Part shown: piece by piece, positions 19,279 through 27,936 of the stretch
How the letters are laid out: each line of letters starts with the position of its first letter
Position numbering within the stretch: position 1 is the first letter of the stretch
Assembly: GCA_963814055.1 (NCBI GenBank)
Contig: CAWFBJ010000017.1
Location: 434,001 to 498,000 of the forward strand
DNA: 64,000 nucleotides
Source of the DNA: AWTP1-13 sp963814055
GTDB lineage: Bacteria > Pseudomonadota > Alphaproteobacteria > Rhizobiales > Hyphomicrobiaceae
Direction of reading: 5' to 3'
Position numbers and translations under genes: made by a program
The notes under the pieces: model-generated
What the model saw: the letters and a program-made list of their open reading frames with translations, nothing else
The model's database searches: none
Told to the model about the DNA's origin: nothing

Positions 19279-19284
19279 ATGGGA

Positions 19285-19303
19285 TCAGACCCGCAGGGTC
19301 TGA
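19285..19303. repeat. Short perfect palindrome TCAGACCC-GCA-GGGTCTGA
   Basis: Two 8-bp arms around GCA, seven bases after the dehydratase stop and 16 bases before the next ATG. It resembles GGTCAGACCC-type intergenic repeats of proteobacteria; as RNA it could mask the downstream start region. Confidence 0.6.
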
Positions 19304-19318
19304 CACCGGTGCCGCGCG

Positions 19319-20005
19319 ATGACGCTGAAGGTTCTTTCCACACTGGCCGTGCAAGGTGCCTTGCCGGCGCTGATGGAGCGGTACGAGTGGGCCACGGGCA
19401 CCGGAGTCGTCGTGTATTTCGAGCCGACCAACGGGCTGCTGGCGCGTATCGCGGCGGGGGAGGTTGCCGACATCGCCATACTCACGCGTGCTGCCGTCGA
19501 TGATTTGGCGGCCAAGGGTGTCCTGATCCCCTATAGCGTGGCCGATGTGGCGATTTCCCTCGTCGGCATCGCGGTGAAGGCGGGTGCGGTCGGGCCGGAC
19601 ATCAGTTCGGTCGAGGCGCTCAAGGTGGCGCTGCTGCAGGCGAGGTCGATTGCCTATTCGAAGATCGGCGCCAGTGGGGTGTTTTTTGCAGAGCTGATCC
19701 GGCGTCTCGGCATCGCCGACGAAGTCAATGCCAAGGCGACGATTGTTCCGAGTGGCCTTACGGCCGAGCTGGCGGCGCGCGGAGACGTCGAGCTGGCGGT
19801 GCAGCAGGTGAGCGAGCTGCTGCTGGTGCCGGGCATAGACGTCGTCGGGCCGCTGCCGCCGGGTGCGGAAAGCGTGACGATGTTTTCAGCGGGCGTGCTC
19901 GCCACATCGGTTCAAGCGGAGGCGGCGCTGGAATTGATAGCCTATTTGCGCTCCTCCCGTGCAGCGCAAGCGCTAAGCGCCGCCGGGCTGCAACCTGCAG
20001 CGTAG
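19319..20005 (+). CDS. ModA-like substrate-binding domain protein without signal peptide
   Basis: A 228-residue protein with the periplasmic binding protein type II fold of molybdate-binding ModA. It shows LSTLAVQGALPALMERYEWATG, FEPTNGLLARIAAGEVADIAILT and RSIAYSKIGASGVFFAELIRRLGI. No N-terminal signal is seen, and no ModB/ModC genes are adjacent. Many such orphan proteins exist in alphaproteobacteria, and molybdate binding is not assured. It may be cotranscribed with the dehydratase just upstream. No strong ribosome site is seen before ATG 19319. Confidence 0.75.
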   Translation: MTLKVLSTLAVQGALPALMERYEWATGTGVVVYFEPTNGLLARIAAGEVADIAILTRAAVDDLAAKGVLIPYSVADVAISLVGIAVKAGAVGPDISSVEALKVALLQARSIAYSKIGASGVFFAELIRRLGIADEVNAKATIVPSGLTAELAARGDVELAVQQVSELLLVPGIDVVGPLPPGAESVTMFSAGVLATSVQAEAALELIAYLRSSRAAQALSAAGLQPAA

Positions 20006-20040
20006 CCAGCGCGGAACCGTTTTCCCCTTGAAATGAAAAA

Positions 20041-20099
20041 TGGGCACCCTAGCTCCCTAAGGACTGCAACCAGCCGTTGACCACCAGGAAGGTGGAAGG
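20041..20099 (+). other. Structured intergenic segment, possible leader RNA or sRNA
   Basis: The gap 20006-20164 contains a C/G-biased stretch with GGGCACCCTAGCTCCCTAAGG followed by a perfect hairpin CCACC-AGGAA-GGTGG (20081-20095) whose loop carries AGGA. It runs directly into the terminator-like stem at 20100-20135. This could be a small RNA, an attenuator for the gene at 20165, or the 3' end of the preceding message. I could not match it to a known RNA family. Confidence 0.35.
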
Positions 20100-20135
20100 C
20101 CTGCGCAACGCGTGATCGCGTGCGCGGGTCTTTTT
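20100..20135 (+). terminator. Rho-independent terminator or attenuator hairpin
   Basis: CCTGCGCAACGCG pairs with CGCGTGCGCGGG across a TGAT loop (one bulged A), followed by TCTTTTT. It lies between the ModA-like gene and the small gene at 20165, whose ribosome site begins about 20 bases later. Confidence 0.6.
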
Positions 20136-20164
20136 GTTTCTTGCGGCAGAAAAAGGAGAACCTC

Positions 20165-20473
20165 ATGAAGCTCAGTTCTTCGCAGGTCGAGCGCGCGCTG
20201 CATCAGTTCGAAGCCCAGGCCCTACCCGACAACCACCCCTCGGTGGCAGAACTGAACCGGGTGTTCGGCGAGCATACGTTCTTTCTCGATGGGAGCGGGC
20301 TGCACATCGTGGAACCGGCCGTGCCGATTGAGGAAAAAGAAAGCGCGGCCGGACAGGTGGTCAAGGTCGCCAGCTGGCAAGATGAGAACTGCACACGCCT
20401 GACGCCGCACAAGCCGGAATACAGCGACGTCATTGTTGCGCTCGGACCGGAAAGGTCGGGATTGCCCAACTAG
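20165..20473 (+). CDS. Conserved small hypothetical protein
   Basis: A 102-residue acidic soluble protein of unknown function. It starts with an amphipathic helix (SSSQVERALHQFEAQALPD) and an HPSVAELNRVFGEHTFFLD segment, followed by a beta-rich part (GLHIVEPAV, GQVVKVASW). No cysteine pair or catalytic motif stands out. ATG 20165 has an excellent AAAGGAGAA ribosome site. Its TAG overlaps the stop of the convergent MFS gene in the four bases CTAG. Confidence 0.65.
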   Translation: MKLSSSQVERALHQFEAQALPDNHPSVAELNRVFGEHTFFLDGSGLHIVEPAVPIEEKESAAGQVVKVASWQDENCTRLTPHKPEYSDVIVALGPERSGLPN

Positions 20474-21639
20474 CGGCTCAGGCTGCGCATGAGGCCGCGC
20501 AGGGCCTCGGGGTGATTGTGCAGCCGCCAGCGGCCGAAGAGGCCGGCGGCGATAATCAGGCTGCCATTCATGGTGAGCGTGGCAGCCAGCCCCATGCGCT
20601 CGGCCAGAAATCCGGCCAGCACGCCGCCGATCGGCGCGGTGCCGGCAAACGACATGCTGTAGAGGGCAATGACGCGCCCACGCCAGGCATCGGGGACCGA
20701 CTGCTGCAGGAGGGCGTTGGTGGAATTGACGGCGATCAGGGCCGATGCGCCCAGGCCCATCAGCAGCAGCATCGAAAGCGGCAGCATGCGCGACCAGGCG
20801 AAGGCGATCAGCACCAGGCCGACCGCGAGCGGTGAGATCGAGAGCAGGCGGATCTGACGTCCGTAGGCAGGCTGCAGAGACAGGTAGGTCGCCGACCCCA
20901 GCGCGCCGACGCCGGCCGCGCTCATGAGGATGCCGAGCGTTGAGGACTGGCCATCGAAGAAGTGCGCCACGATCGAAGGCATGAGGGGCACGTAGGGCGT
21001 TGCGAACAGGCCGATGGCAACCACGGTCGGCAGCAGATAGCGGACGGCCGGAAACGACAGCAGGACGGAAAGATTGGCGCGCAGGCCCGCCGGCTGCGCG
21101 CCCGTTGCGGCGGGCGCGGAGGCGCGGGGCAGTCGCATTGCGAGCAGGGCGCCGATGATGGCCGTGTAGCTGAGGGCGTTGAGGATGAAGCACCAGGCTT
21201 CCGACACGTAGACGAGCATGACGCCGGCGATGGACGGGCCGATCATGCGGCCGAGGTTGAACACCATGGCGCTGACGCCGAGCGCGCTGGAAATGACCGC
21301 CCGATCCTCCACGATGTCCTTGATGAGCGTCTGGCGCACTGGCATCTCGAAGGCGTTGGCGATGCCGATCATGGTTGCGATGGCGAGATAGGCGTTGATG
21401 TTGTCCACGCCGAGCAGAACCATCAGCGCCAGCAGGAGGGAGCAGGTGGCGAGCACGACATCGATGAGGATCAGCAGCGGCAGGCGCGGCATTCGGTCGG
21501 CGGCGATGCCGGCAGCAGGCCCGAGCAGAAGATAGAAGATGTTGAGCAGGAACCCGGTGAGGCCCAGCAGGAAGATCGAGTTGGTGAGCCGGAACACCAG
21601 CCAGGCCAGCGCCACCTGCTGAATCCAGCCGCCGATCAC
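20470..21639 (-). CDS. MFS transporter (EntS/MFS_3 type), 5' end apparently frameshifted
   Basis: An exporter of the major facilitator superfamily, about 11-12 helices. Motifs seen include GLTGFLLNIFYLLLGPAAGI, the loop ADRMPRLPLL, NAFEMPVRQTLIKDIVED and DAWRGRVIALYSM. The intact frame starts at a GTG (21639), but protein-like sequence continues upstream. A GTG at 21721 with GGGGAGG six bases before it opens ADWHLWLPPALTKRRFR, which is followed after one extra base at about 21667 by YYTAGHLVSVIGGWIQQ, the expected MFS helix 1. The full gene is then 20470-21721 (3n+1). Either helix 1 is lost or the base is an error. Confidence 0.85.
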   Translation of the reverse strand: MIGGWIQQVALAWLVFRLTNSIFLLGLTGFLLNIFYLLLGPAAGIAADRMPRLPLLILIDVVLATCSLLLALMVLLGVDNINAYLAIATMIGIANAFEMPVRQTLIKDIVEDRAVISSALGVSAMVFNLGRMIGPSIAGVMLVYVSEAWCFILNALSYTAIIGALLAMRLPRASAPAATGAQPAGLRANLSVLLSFPAVRYLLPTVVAIGLFATPYVPLMPSIVAHFFDGQSSTLGILMSAAGVGALGSATYLSLQPAYGRQIRLLSISPLAVGLVLIAFAWSRMLPLSMLLLMGLGASALIAVNSTNALLQQSVPDAWRGRVIALYSMSFAGTAPIGGVLAGFLAERMGLAATLTMNGSLIIAAGLFGRWRLHNHPEALRGLMRSLSR

Positions 21640-21856
21640 CGATACCAGATGGCCGGCCGTGTAATATGCGGAAGCGCCGCTTCGTCAGCGCCGGCGGCAG
21701 CCACAGATGCCAGTCCGCCACGTCCGCCTCCCCCGCCGCTGCGGGCGGGAAGCTACTGCCGGCTGTGCACAGGGGCAAGGCCGCGGCAGGGCAGGTGCGA
21801 ACGGTGGAAGCGGGACGCCATGTCTGTCTGTTCACCCGCGCACCCATGTCCACCCG

Positions 21857-21980
21857 TCATCCCGGCCAAGGGATCGCGCAGGCGCGCGATGCCTGGAGAG
21901 CCGGGATCCAGTCACTGGCTCGGCGGTTGCGTCTGGATCCCCGATAGCCTCCGCTGCGCGTCGGCTTCGGGGATGACGGT
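21857..21980. repeat. Palindromic intergenic element, family C, copy 1
   Basis: GTCATCCCGGCC...GAGCCGGGATCCAG pairs partly with CTGGATCCCCGATAG...TTCGGGGATGACGG, giving a long imperfect stem. Related elements occur at 48157 and, more diverged, 63451. It separates the divergent MFS and AAA+ genes. Confidence 0.75.
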
Positions 21981-21991
21981 TGGGGTGGGCG

Positions 21992-24900
21992 ATGGACGCA
22001 AGCGCGTTGACACCGGGGAGCGAAATTCTGACAGTCGGGCGGCGCCGGGCGGGCGATGTTGGGTGTAATGCGTTGAACTATCTCATTGTCATCGGTCTGG
22101 GGCTGGCGCTGCTCTGGTGGATGCGACCGGCGCGTGGACCTCTGCGCGCAAAGTGGCAGGCGCAGGCACGGGATTATGCGTCGCAGGCCCAGCACCAGCT
22201 GGCGTCGGCATGGCGCAAGCTGATCGAGGCAGGCGAGACGCCAACGGGTGAGACGCCGGCGAGCCCGGCCCCTGCGCTCGCACCCCCGACGGAGACGGCG
22301 GCGGCCGGCGAACCGCTCGGTGCCCGCCTGCAGGAGCTCGAGAACGTATTTTCTCCCACCACGCACAGCGCGGCGCATCCGCGCGAGCTTGGCGAGCAGC
22401 CCCAGTTCGTGGAGGCCGTCGGCCTGCTCACGGCGCCGGGCGTCCCGCTCGACACGGTGCTGCAGTATGCCCTGGGCGCCAACTGGGCATTGGCCAGCGC
22501 GGCGCTCGCCGCGCTCAAGCAGCGGCCGGACGGCGGGCAGGTCGTCGACGAGATCGTGCGCCATTTCGACAAGCTCTATCCCTGGCCGATGCATTTCGCG
22601 CTCGAGTATTTCCTCGCCGCGCAGCCGCGGCCGCCGCTCGGCGCGCCGTTGCTGGGTGCCAAGGACTGGTGGTGCGACAACGCCGTCATCCCCATGCTGT
22701 TTCGAGATTACTTTGCCGCGCGTGAGCGCCTGGGCGACGCGCCGCTGTTGGGAGACGCCGCGCCCCCGCCGGCAGCGGCCGCAACCATCAAGGCGCTGCT
22801 CGAACGCGTCTCGCACCCGTACGCGGCGTCGCTGATCAATCACCTGAACGCGCTGCAGCAGACTACAATCGACCGGACGTTCCTCACCTCGTTTGGGCGA
22901 TTCTGGAAGGACGGGAGGGATACCCAGACGCTGGTGGAGCCCGAGCCGTGGCGCGAAGGCTTGACGGCCGCCGAGGCGATTTCGCTGGAGGCGCCGGCGC
23001 GTTCGCTGCTGGCCAGCGGCGAGCATCGCGTGGGCAAGACCTCGTTCCTGCGGCTGCTGGCCAAGCGCCTGGAACCCAGCGGCTGGACCGTGTTCGAGGC
23101 CAGCGGTGCCGACTTGATGGCGGGCCAGAAGTGGTTCGGCGAACTCGAAGGCCGCATCCAGCAGGCGCTGCAGGAACTGTCGGTGACCAAGAAAGTCATC
23201 TGGTACGTTCCCGATATCCTGCAGATCGCGCTATCCGGCACGCACCAGGGCCAGGCGGCGAGCATCCTCGACCAGATCCTGCCGGCCATGACGGCGGGGC
23301 GGCTGGTGATCTGGACGGAAGCCTCGTCGGCAAGCACGGCGCGGCTGCTGCGTCTCCGGCCGGCGCTGCGCAGCGTCCTCGAAGTGGCGCGGCTGGAGCC
23401 GCTGACGCAAGAGGAGACGCAGGAGCTGGCGCGGGCGCTGCTGAAGCCGCTGTCGGATGCCTCCGGTATGGAGATCGATCCCGCGTGCGTGGAGACGGCG
23501 CTGGGCGCGGCACGGCAATACCTGAGCGCGGGGACCTTTCCTGGGCCGGTGCTCGATCTGATCAAGCTGACGGTGGGCCGTGCCGCCAAGGACGGCAGCA
23601 GCAAGGTGGATGCGCACGGCGTGATCCTGACGCTGTCCCAACTCACCGGCCTGCCGGCATCGATCCTCGACAACAGGGAACGTGTCGATCTCTCTGCCGT
23701 CCGCAATTTCTTCTCGAGCCGGGTGATGGGCCAGGACGAGGCGGTGGGCGCCATCGTCGAGCGCATCGCCATGCTCAAGGCCGGCCTCAACGATCCGGGC
23801 AAACCCGTCGGCGTGTTCCTGTTCGCGGGCCCGACCGGCACGGGCAAGACGGAACTCGCCAAGACGGCGGCTGAGTTTCTGTTCGGCTCGGCCGACCGGC
23901 TGATCCGGCTCGACATGAGCGAGTTGCAGACGCCCGAGGCCACGCTCAAGATTCTCGGCAGCAATGAAGCGGGCGGCGATGCGGATTCGCTCATCCATCG
24001 CGTGCGCAAGCAACCGTTCTCCGTGGTTCTGCTGGACGAGTTCGAGAAGGCGCATCCCCAGGTGTGGGACTTGTTCCTGCAGGTGTTCGACGACGGGCGG
24101 CTGGCGGACCAACTGGGCCATGTCGCCGATTTCCGCCACTGCTTGATCATTCTCACCACCAACCTCGGCGCCACCAGCCATCGCAATTCCGGACTCGGTT
24201 TCGCGCCGGCGGCGGATGCCTATTCCGGCGACAACATCATGCGCGCCATCGGTCAGACGTTCCGCCCCGAGTTCCAGAACCGGCTCGACAAGGTGATCGT
24301 GTTCCATCCGCTCACCCGCGACCTGATGCGCGGCATCCTCGCCAAGGAGCTCAACCGGGTGCTGGAACGCCGCGGCCTCAAGGACCGCGAGTGGGCCGTG
24401 GAATGGGAGGCTTCGGCGCAGGATTTCCTGCTCGAGAAGGGCTTCTCGCCGGAGATGGGCGCGCGGCCTCTGAAGCGGGCGATCGAGCAATATGTGATCG
24501 CGCCGTTGGCGGCGACCATCGTGGAGAAACGGTTTCCCGAGGGCGACCAGTTCGTGTTCATCCGCAGCGACGGCCGGGCGATCCAGACGGAGTTCGTCGA
24601 TCCCGACGGCGACACCCCGGCCGGCGCGCAGGCTTCGGGAACGCCGCCGGGGCTGCCGGGGATGATCCTGGCGCCGGAGGGAACGGCCGCCGAGATGCAG
24701 GTTCTCGAGGGCGAGCACGCCGATATCGCCGAGGGGCTGGCCGCCGCGGAATGGGAGGACCTGAAGCATTCTCTGTCGCAGGATATGTCGGCGGCTGGAT
24801 TCTGGTCGCGGCCGGACCGGCACGCCACTTTGGCGCGACTCGCGCTGATGGATCGCCTGAAGGCGGCGATGAGCACGGCCGACGCATTGCGCGCGCGCTT

Positions 24901-25513
24901 GGCCAAGGGCACGGAGCGCTCGGGCCGCTCCTCGCGGGAGCTTGTGGCGCGGCTCGCGCTGCAGCTGCACCTGATCAAGGAAGGCATGCGCGACGTGCAC
25001 GAGCAGAGCCCCATCGAGGTCGCGTTGCAGGTCGAGCCGGCGCTGGAGCGCGCCGGTGACCGCGAAGCGGTGCGCGCGTGGTGCGCGCGCGTGCTGGGCA
25101 TGTACCGCGCGTGGGCCGCGAACCGGCACATGCAACTCTCGGAGGTGGCCGGACCTGCACCGGGTGGCCTGCCGCTGCTCGTGATCAGCGGTTTCGGCGC
25201 GCATCGTCAGCTCATCCGCGAGGCGGGGCTGCATGTGCTGGATGGCGATGACGGCAAGGGCCGCGGCCGTGCCACGGCACGCGTGCGGCTCGTGGCGGCG
25301 CCGCTCGGGGATGTGCCCGCGGACAAGCAGCGGCTTATGCTTCTCGACGCGCTGCAACACGGTGCGCCGCCGCACGCCGTGGTGCGGCGCTATCGCAGCG
25401 ATCCCTCGCCCCTGGTGCGCAACATGAACGGCAGCTGGCGCAGCGGGCGGCTGGATGCCGTGCTGGGCGGCGACTTCGACCTGATCGCAGCGCGGGAGGG
25501 AGCGGGAGAGTGA
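21992..25513 (+). CDS. Membrane-anchored ClpA-like double AAA+ protein with RF2-like C-terminal module
   Basis: A 1173-residue ATPase. Order: one N-terminal membrane helix (LNYLIVIGLGLALLWWM), a Pro/Ala linker, a helical region, AAA domain 1 with Walker A GEHRVGKTS (about residue 343) but a degenerate Walker B (IWYVPDILQ), and AAA domain 2 with Walker A GPTGTGKTELAK (about 613). Domain 2 also has Walker B VVLLDEFEKAH, sensor 1 ILTTNLGA, Arg finger FRPEFQNRLDKV and sensor 2 GARPLKRAIE, i.e. the ClpA/B D2 type. Between sensor 1 and the Arg finger is GLGF, at the place of the ClpP-binding loop. From about residue 919 the sequence follows RF2 domains 1-2 (GFWSRPDR; MYRAWAANRHM; LIREAGLHVL) and the RF2 tail (VVRRYRSDPSPLVR; GRLDAVLGGDFD), but the GGQ domain is missing. 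Start is uncertain (TTG 21980 or ATG 21992). tRNA-Val follows. Confidence 0.8.
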   Translation: MDASALTPGSEILTVGRRRAGDVGCNALNYLIVIGLGLALLWWMRPARGPLRAKWQAQARDYASQAQHQLASAWRKLIEAGETPTGETPASPAPALAPPTETAAAGEPLGARLQELENVFSPTTHSAAHPRELGEQPQFVEAVGLLTAPGVPLDTVLQYALGANWALASAALAALKQRPDGGQVVDEIVRHFDKLYPWPMHFALEYFLAAQPRPPLGAPLLGAKDWWCDNAVIPMLFRDYFAARERLGDAPLLGDAAPPPAAAATIKALLERVSHPYAASLINHLNALQQTTIDRTFLTSFGRFWKDGRDTQTLVEPEPWREGLTAAEAISLEAPARSLLASGEHRVGKTSFLRLLAKRLEPSGWTVFEASGADLMAGQKWFGELEGRIQQALQELSVTKKVIWYVPDILQIALSGTHQGQAASILDQILPAMTAGRLVIWTEASSASTARLLRLRPALRSVLEVARLEPLTQEETQELARALLKPLSDASGMEIDPACVETALGAARQYLSAGTFPGPVLDLIKLTVGRAAKDGSSKVDAHGVILTLSQLTGLPASILDNRERVDLSAVRNFFSSRVMGQDEAVGAIVERIAMLKAGLNDPGKPVGVFLFAGPTGTGKTELAKTAAEFLFGSADRLIRLDMSELQTPEATLKILGSNEAGGDADSLIHRVRKQPFSVVLLDEFEKAHPQVWDLFLQVFDDGRLADQLGHVADFRHCLIILTTNLGATSHRNSGLGFAPAADAYSGDNIMRAIGQTFRPEFQNRLDKVIVFHPLTRDLMRGILAKELNRVLERRGLKDREWAVEWEASAQDFLLEKGFSPEMGARPLKRAIEQYVIAPLAATIVEKRFPEGDQFVFIRSDGRAIQTEFVDPDGDTPAGAQASGTPPGLPGMILAPEGTAAEMQVLEGEHADIAEGLAAAEWEDLKHSLSQDMSAAGFWSRPDRHATLARLALMDRLKAAMSTADALRARLAKGTERSGRSSRELVARLALQLHLIKEGMRDVHEQSPIEVALQVEPALERAGDREAVRAWCARVLGMYRAWAANRHMQLSEVAGPAPGGLPLLVISGFGAHRQLIREAGLHVLDGDDGKGRGRATARVRLVAAPLGDVPADKQRLMLLDALQHGAPPHAVVRRYRSDPSPLVRNMNGSWRSGRLDAVLGGDFDLIAAREGAGE

Positions 25514-25580
25514 GGCTTCCTACCGGCGTCGGAGCCCGCCGCTTGAATCCCCCCGCTGCCTGTGGCAATGGGTGCGCACC

Positions 25581-25655
25581 GGGCGATTAGCTCAGCGGTA
25601 GAGCACACCCTTCACACGGGTGGGGTCGCAGGTTCGATCCCTGCATCGCCCACCA
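25581..25655 (+). tRNA. tRNA-Val (anticodon CAC)
   Basis: A complete cloverleaf: acceptor GGGCGAT/ATCGCCC, D arm GCTCAGCGGTAGAGC, anticodon stem CACCC/GGGTG with loop TTCACAC (anticodon CAC, reads GUG), a five-base variable loop, T arm GCAGG-TTCGATC-CCTGC, discriminator A and an encoded CCA end. Confidence 0.97.
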
Positions 25656-25881
25656 TCGGCAGCGCCGGCAATAACTGCCAGGCTCCAGCCTCCCGCCTGC
25701 TGAAGCTTCATCATTCGCAGCAGGGCTGGAGCGCATAGAGCAACGCTACGCTCCTCGCAATGTCCCAGCGAGAAGCTTGCCTCATGCGCCAGTTCGCGGC
25801 CATAAAGCCTTCCAATCACGGTATCCGCCGAGCTACCGTTCATCATGGCCAAACGCGCCGCGCCGCTAGAAGGAGTATCCC

Positions 25882-27795
25882 GTGAAAAACTCGAATGTCG
25901 TGCTCATCGACCGCCATCCGGGACGCTCCGCCCAGACCATTGGGATCGCACGCGAGCTTGGAGCCGATCCGGAACTCATTCACGAGCCGTCGGTCGGCGT
26001 GGTCGGCACCAAGGGCGACAGCCAATGCTACCTCGGCGTCATGGCCAAGGTCGACGCAATCCACGCGGCGCTCAAAGCCCGTGTCGGCAAGGGGCCGCGC
26101 CAGCTCCCGCTGCGCCTCGTGCAGCCCGAATACACGATCGCGACGTCCGACGGCATCCGCAACGGCACGCGCGAGATGCGCTATTCGCTGATCGGGCGCG
26201 ATCTGACCAACGACTCGCTTTGCGAGCACCTGAGCGCGACCGGCCTTGCCGGCACGATCGCGGTCGTCGCCTGCGACAAGCCGCCGGTCGGCACGCTCGC
26301 CGCGCTGTTGGAGCACAATCGTCCGGCGATCATCATGTCGGACGGCTCGATCCATCCCGGCACCGATCCTGAGACGGGCGAGAAGCTCGATATCGTCAGC
26401 GCCTATCAGGTCGCGGGGCACCCCGACGCGGAATACCGCAACCGTATCGCCTGCCACGCCTGCCCCGGTATCGGCAGTTGCGGCGGCATGTTCACCTATA
26501 ACACCATGCAGACCTTCATCGGCGTGCTGGGCATGCAGCCGCTGCACATGGTGGCGCCACCCTCCGACGATCCGCGCAGGGTCAATGAGTTTGCTGCCGA
26601 ACTGGTGGACCTTCTCGCCAGGCTTATGGAGAAGGATCTAAAGCCGCGCGACATCGTCGTGCGCGACTCCATCCGCAACGCGGTGATCGTGGCGATGGCC
26701 ATCGGCGGCTCGACCAACGTGACGCTGCACACGCCGGAGATCGCGCGCGCCGCAGGCTTCGCCGACTTCTGGAAGGACGTCATGACGCCGGAGGAGTTCA
26801 ACCACCTCTCGCAGCATGTCGTGCCCGTGCTGACTGATGCGCGGCCCTACGGCAAGTATTCCATGGTCGACATCGACGAGGTCGGCGGCGTGCAGGTGAT
26901 CGTTCGCGAGCTGCTGGAGTCCGGGCTGCTGAACGGCGATGTCCTGACCTGCACGGGCGAGACCCTCGCCCAGCAGGTGGACCGTCTGGGGGCCAAGCGC
27001 GCCGACGGCAAGGTCATCTATCCCGTCGAAAAGCCCTACAAGCCAGCCGGCGGCCTGCGCGTACTCGGCGGCAATCTCTCGCCGGATTTCTCGGCGATCC
27101 TGAAGCTCGCCGGCGTCGACAATGGCCTCCAGAACAAAGGGGTGATGAGCAAGGCCCAGATCTACGAGGGCGGCCTCGAGAACAATGTCTTCCGAGGGAA
27201 GGCGCGCGTGTTCGAGGGTGAGCAGGGCCTGATCGGCGCGCTCGACAAAGACCCCGGCAGCTTCCAGAACAACGACATGATCATCGTGCGTTACGAGGGC
27301 CCGAGCGGGGCGCCGGGCATGCCGGAGATGCTCGACCCGACCTCGCGCATCACCGCGCTGTGCCGCGAGCGCGGCATCGTCGTGGCGCTGATGACGGATG
27401 CTCGCTTCTCGGGTGGCTCCGTGGGCCTGGTCATCGGCCACGTCGGACCGGAGGCCGCGCTCGGCGGCCCGATCGCTTTGATCGAGAACGGCGATGAGAT
27501 CATAGCCGACCTCAACAAGAACGAGCTCACCTGCACGGCGCTGCTCGACCCCGCCACTCTCGCCCGCCGCAAGGCGCAATGGGAGAAGGAGGTCAAGGCG
27601 AACGGCGGCATCCATCCCAATTGCGGCGTCGCGGATACGCGCCTGCTGCACCGTGCGCGCCACATGGCGGTCCCGGCGACCCGCGGCGCCGGCCTGCATC
27701 CGAACCGCGAGGTCTGGGTGCGCGAACCGCGCCAGGCGGAGCGGTCAGGCTTCGTACCGAGAAACAAGTACCGTGCGGACGTGAAGGTTTTTTAA
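25882..27795 (+). CDS. Divergent IlvD/Edd family dehydratase
   Basis: A 637-residue member of the Fe-S dehydratase family, clearly different from the one at 17551. The cluster-ligand contexts are GTKGDSQCYLG, VVACDKPPVGTLAAL and HACPGIGSCGGMFTYNTMQ. The GGSTNVTLHTPEIARAAG, LTCTGETLAQQ and TDARFSGGSVGLVIGHVGPEA blocks follow in family order. It is annotated in related genomes as dihydroxy-acid dehydratase, but the N-terminal 60 residues and the SDGSIHPGTDPETGE insertion depart from canonical IlvD, so the substrate is open. Start GTG 25882 with AAGGAG six bases upstream. Single-gene unit after tRNA-Val. Confidence 0.85.
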   Translation: MKNSNVVLIDRHPGRSAQTIGIARELGADPELIHEPSVGVVGTKGDSQCYLGVMAKVDAIHAALKARVGKGPRQLPLRLVQPEYTIATSDGIRNGTREMRYSLIGRDLTNDSLCEHLSATGLAGTIAVVACDKPPVGTLAALLEHNRPAIIMSDGSIHPGTDPETGEKLDIVSAYQVAGHPDAEYRNRIACHACPGIGSCGGMFTYNTMQTFIGVLGMQPLHMVAPPSDDPRRVNEFAAELVDLLARLMEKDLKPRDIVVRDSIRNAVIVAMAIGGSTNVTLHTPEIARAAGFADFWKDVMTPEEFNHLSQHVVPVLTDARPYGKYSMVDIDEVGGVQVIVRELLESGLLNGDVLTCTGETLAQQVDRLGAKRADGKVIYPVEKPYKPAGGLRVLGGNLSPDFSAILKLAGVDNGLQNKGVMSKAQIYEGGLENNVFRGKARVFEGEQGLIGALDKDPGSFQNNDMIIVRYEGPSGAPGMPEMLDPTSRITALCRERGIVVALMTDARFSGGSVGLVIGHVGPEAALGGPIALIENGDEIIADLNKNELTCTALLDPATLARRKAQWEKEVKANGGIHPNCGVADTRLLHRARHMAVPATRGAGLHPNREVWVREPRQAERSGFVPRNKYRADVKVF

Positions 27796-27936
27796 GAGCC
27801 TGCAAGCCACACGCACCGGCCGAGAATGCAGAAAGATCCAGGAAAATCGCCGGAGTGACCGTGCGATGCACCGCAGGTCAGCTTCGCGCAAGCGCGCGGG
27901 TCTACTGGGGATGTCCGTTGTGCGAACCGGGGCGCC

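Noticed and set aside
25581..25655. tRNA-Val as an integration site for a genomic island
   Set aside because: No integrase is nearby and no direct repeat of the tRNA 3' end was found in the flanks.
25670..25790. GCGAGGAGCGTAGCG-like segment between tRNA-Val and the dehydratase
   Set aside because: It recalls a common intergenic repeat, but no second copy is in the window and the inverted arms are poor.
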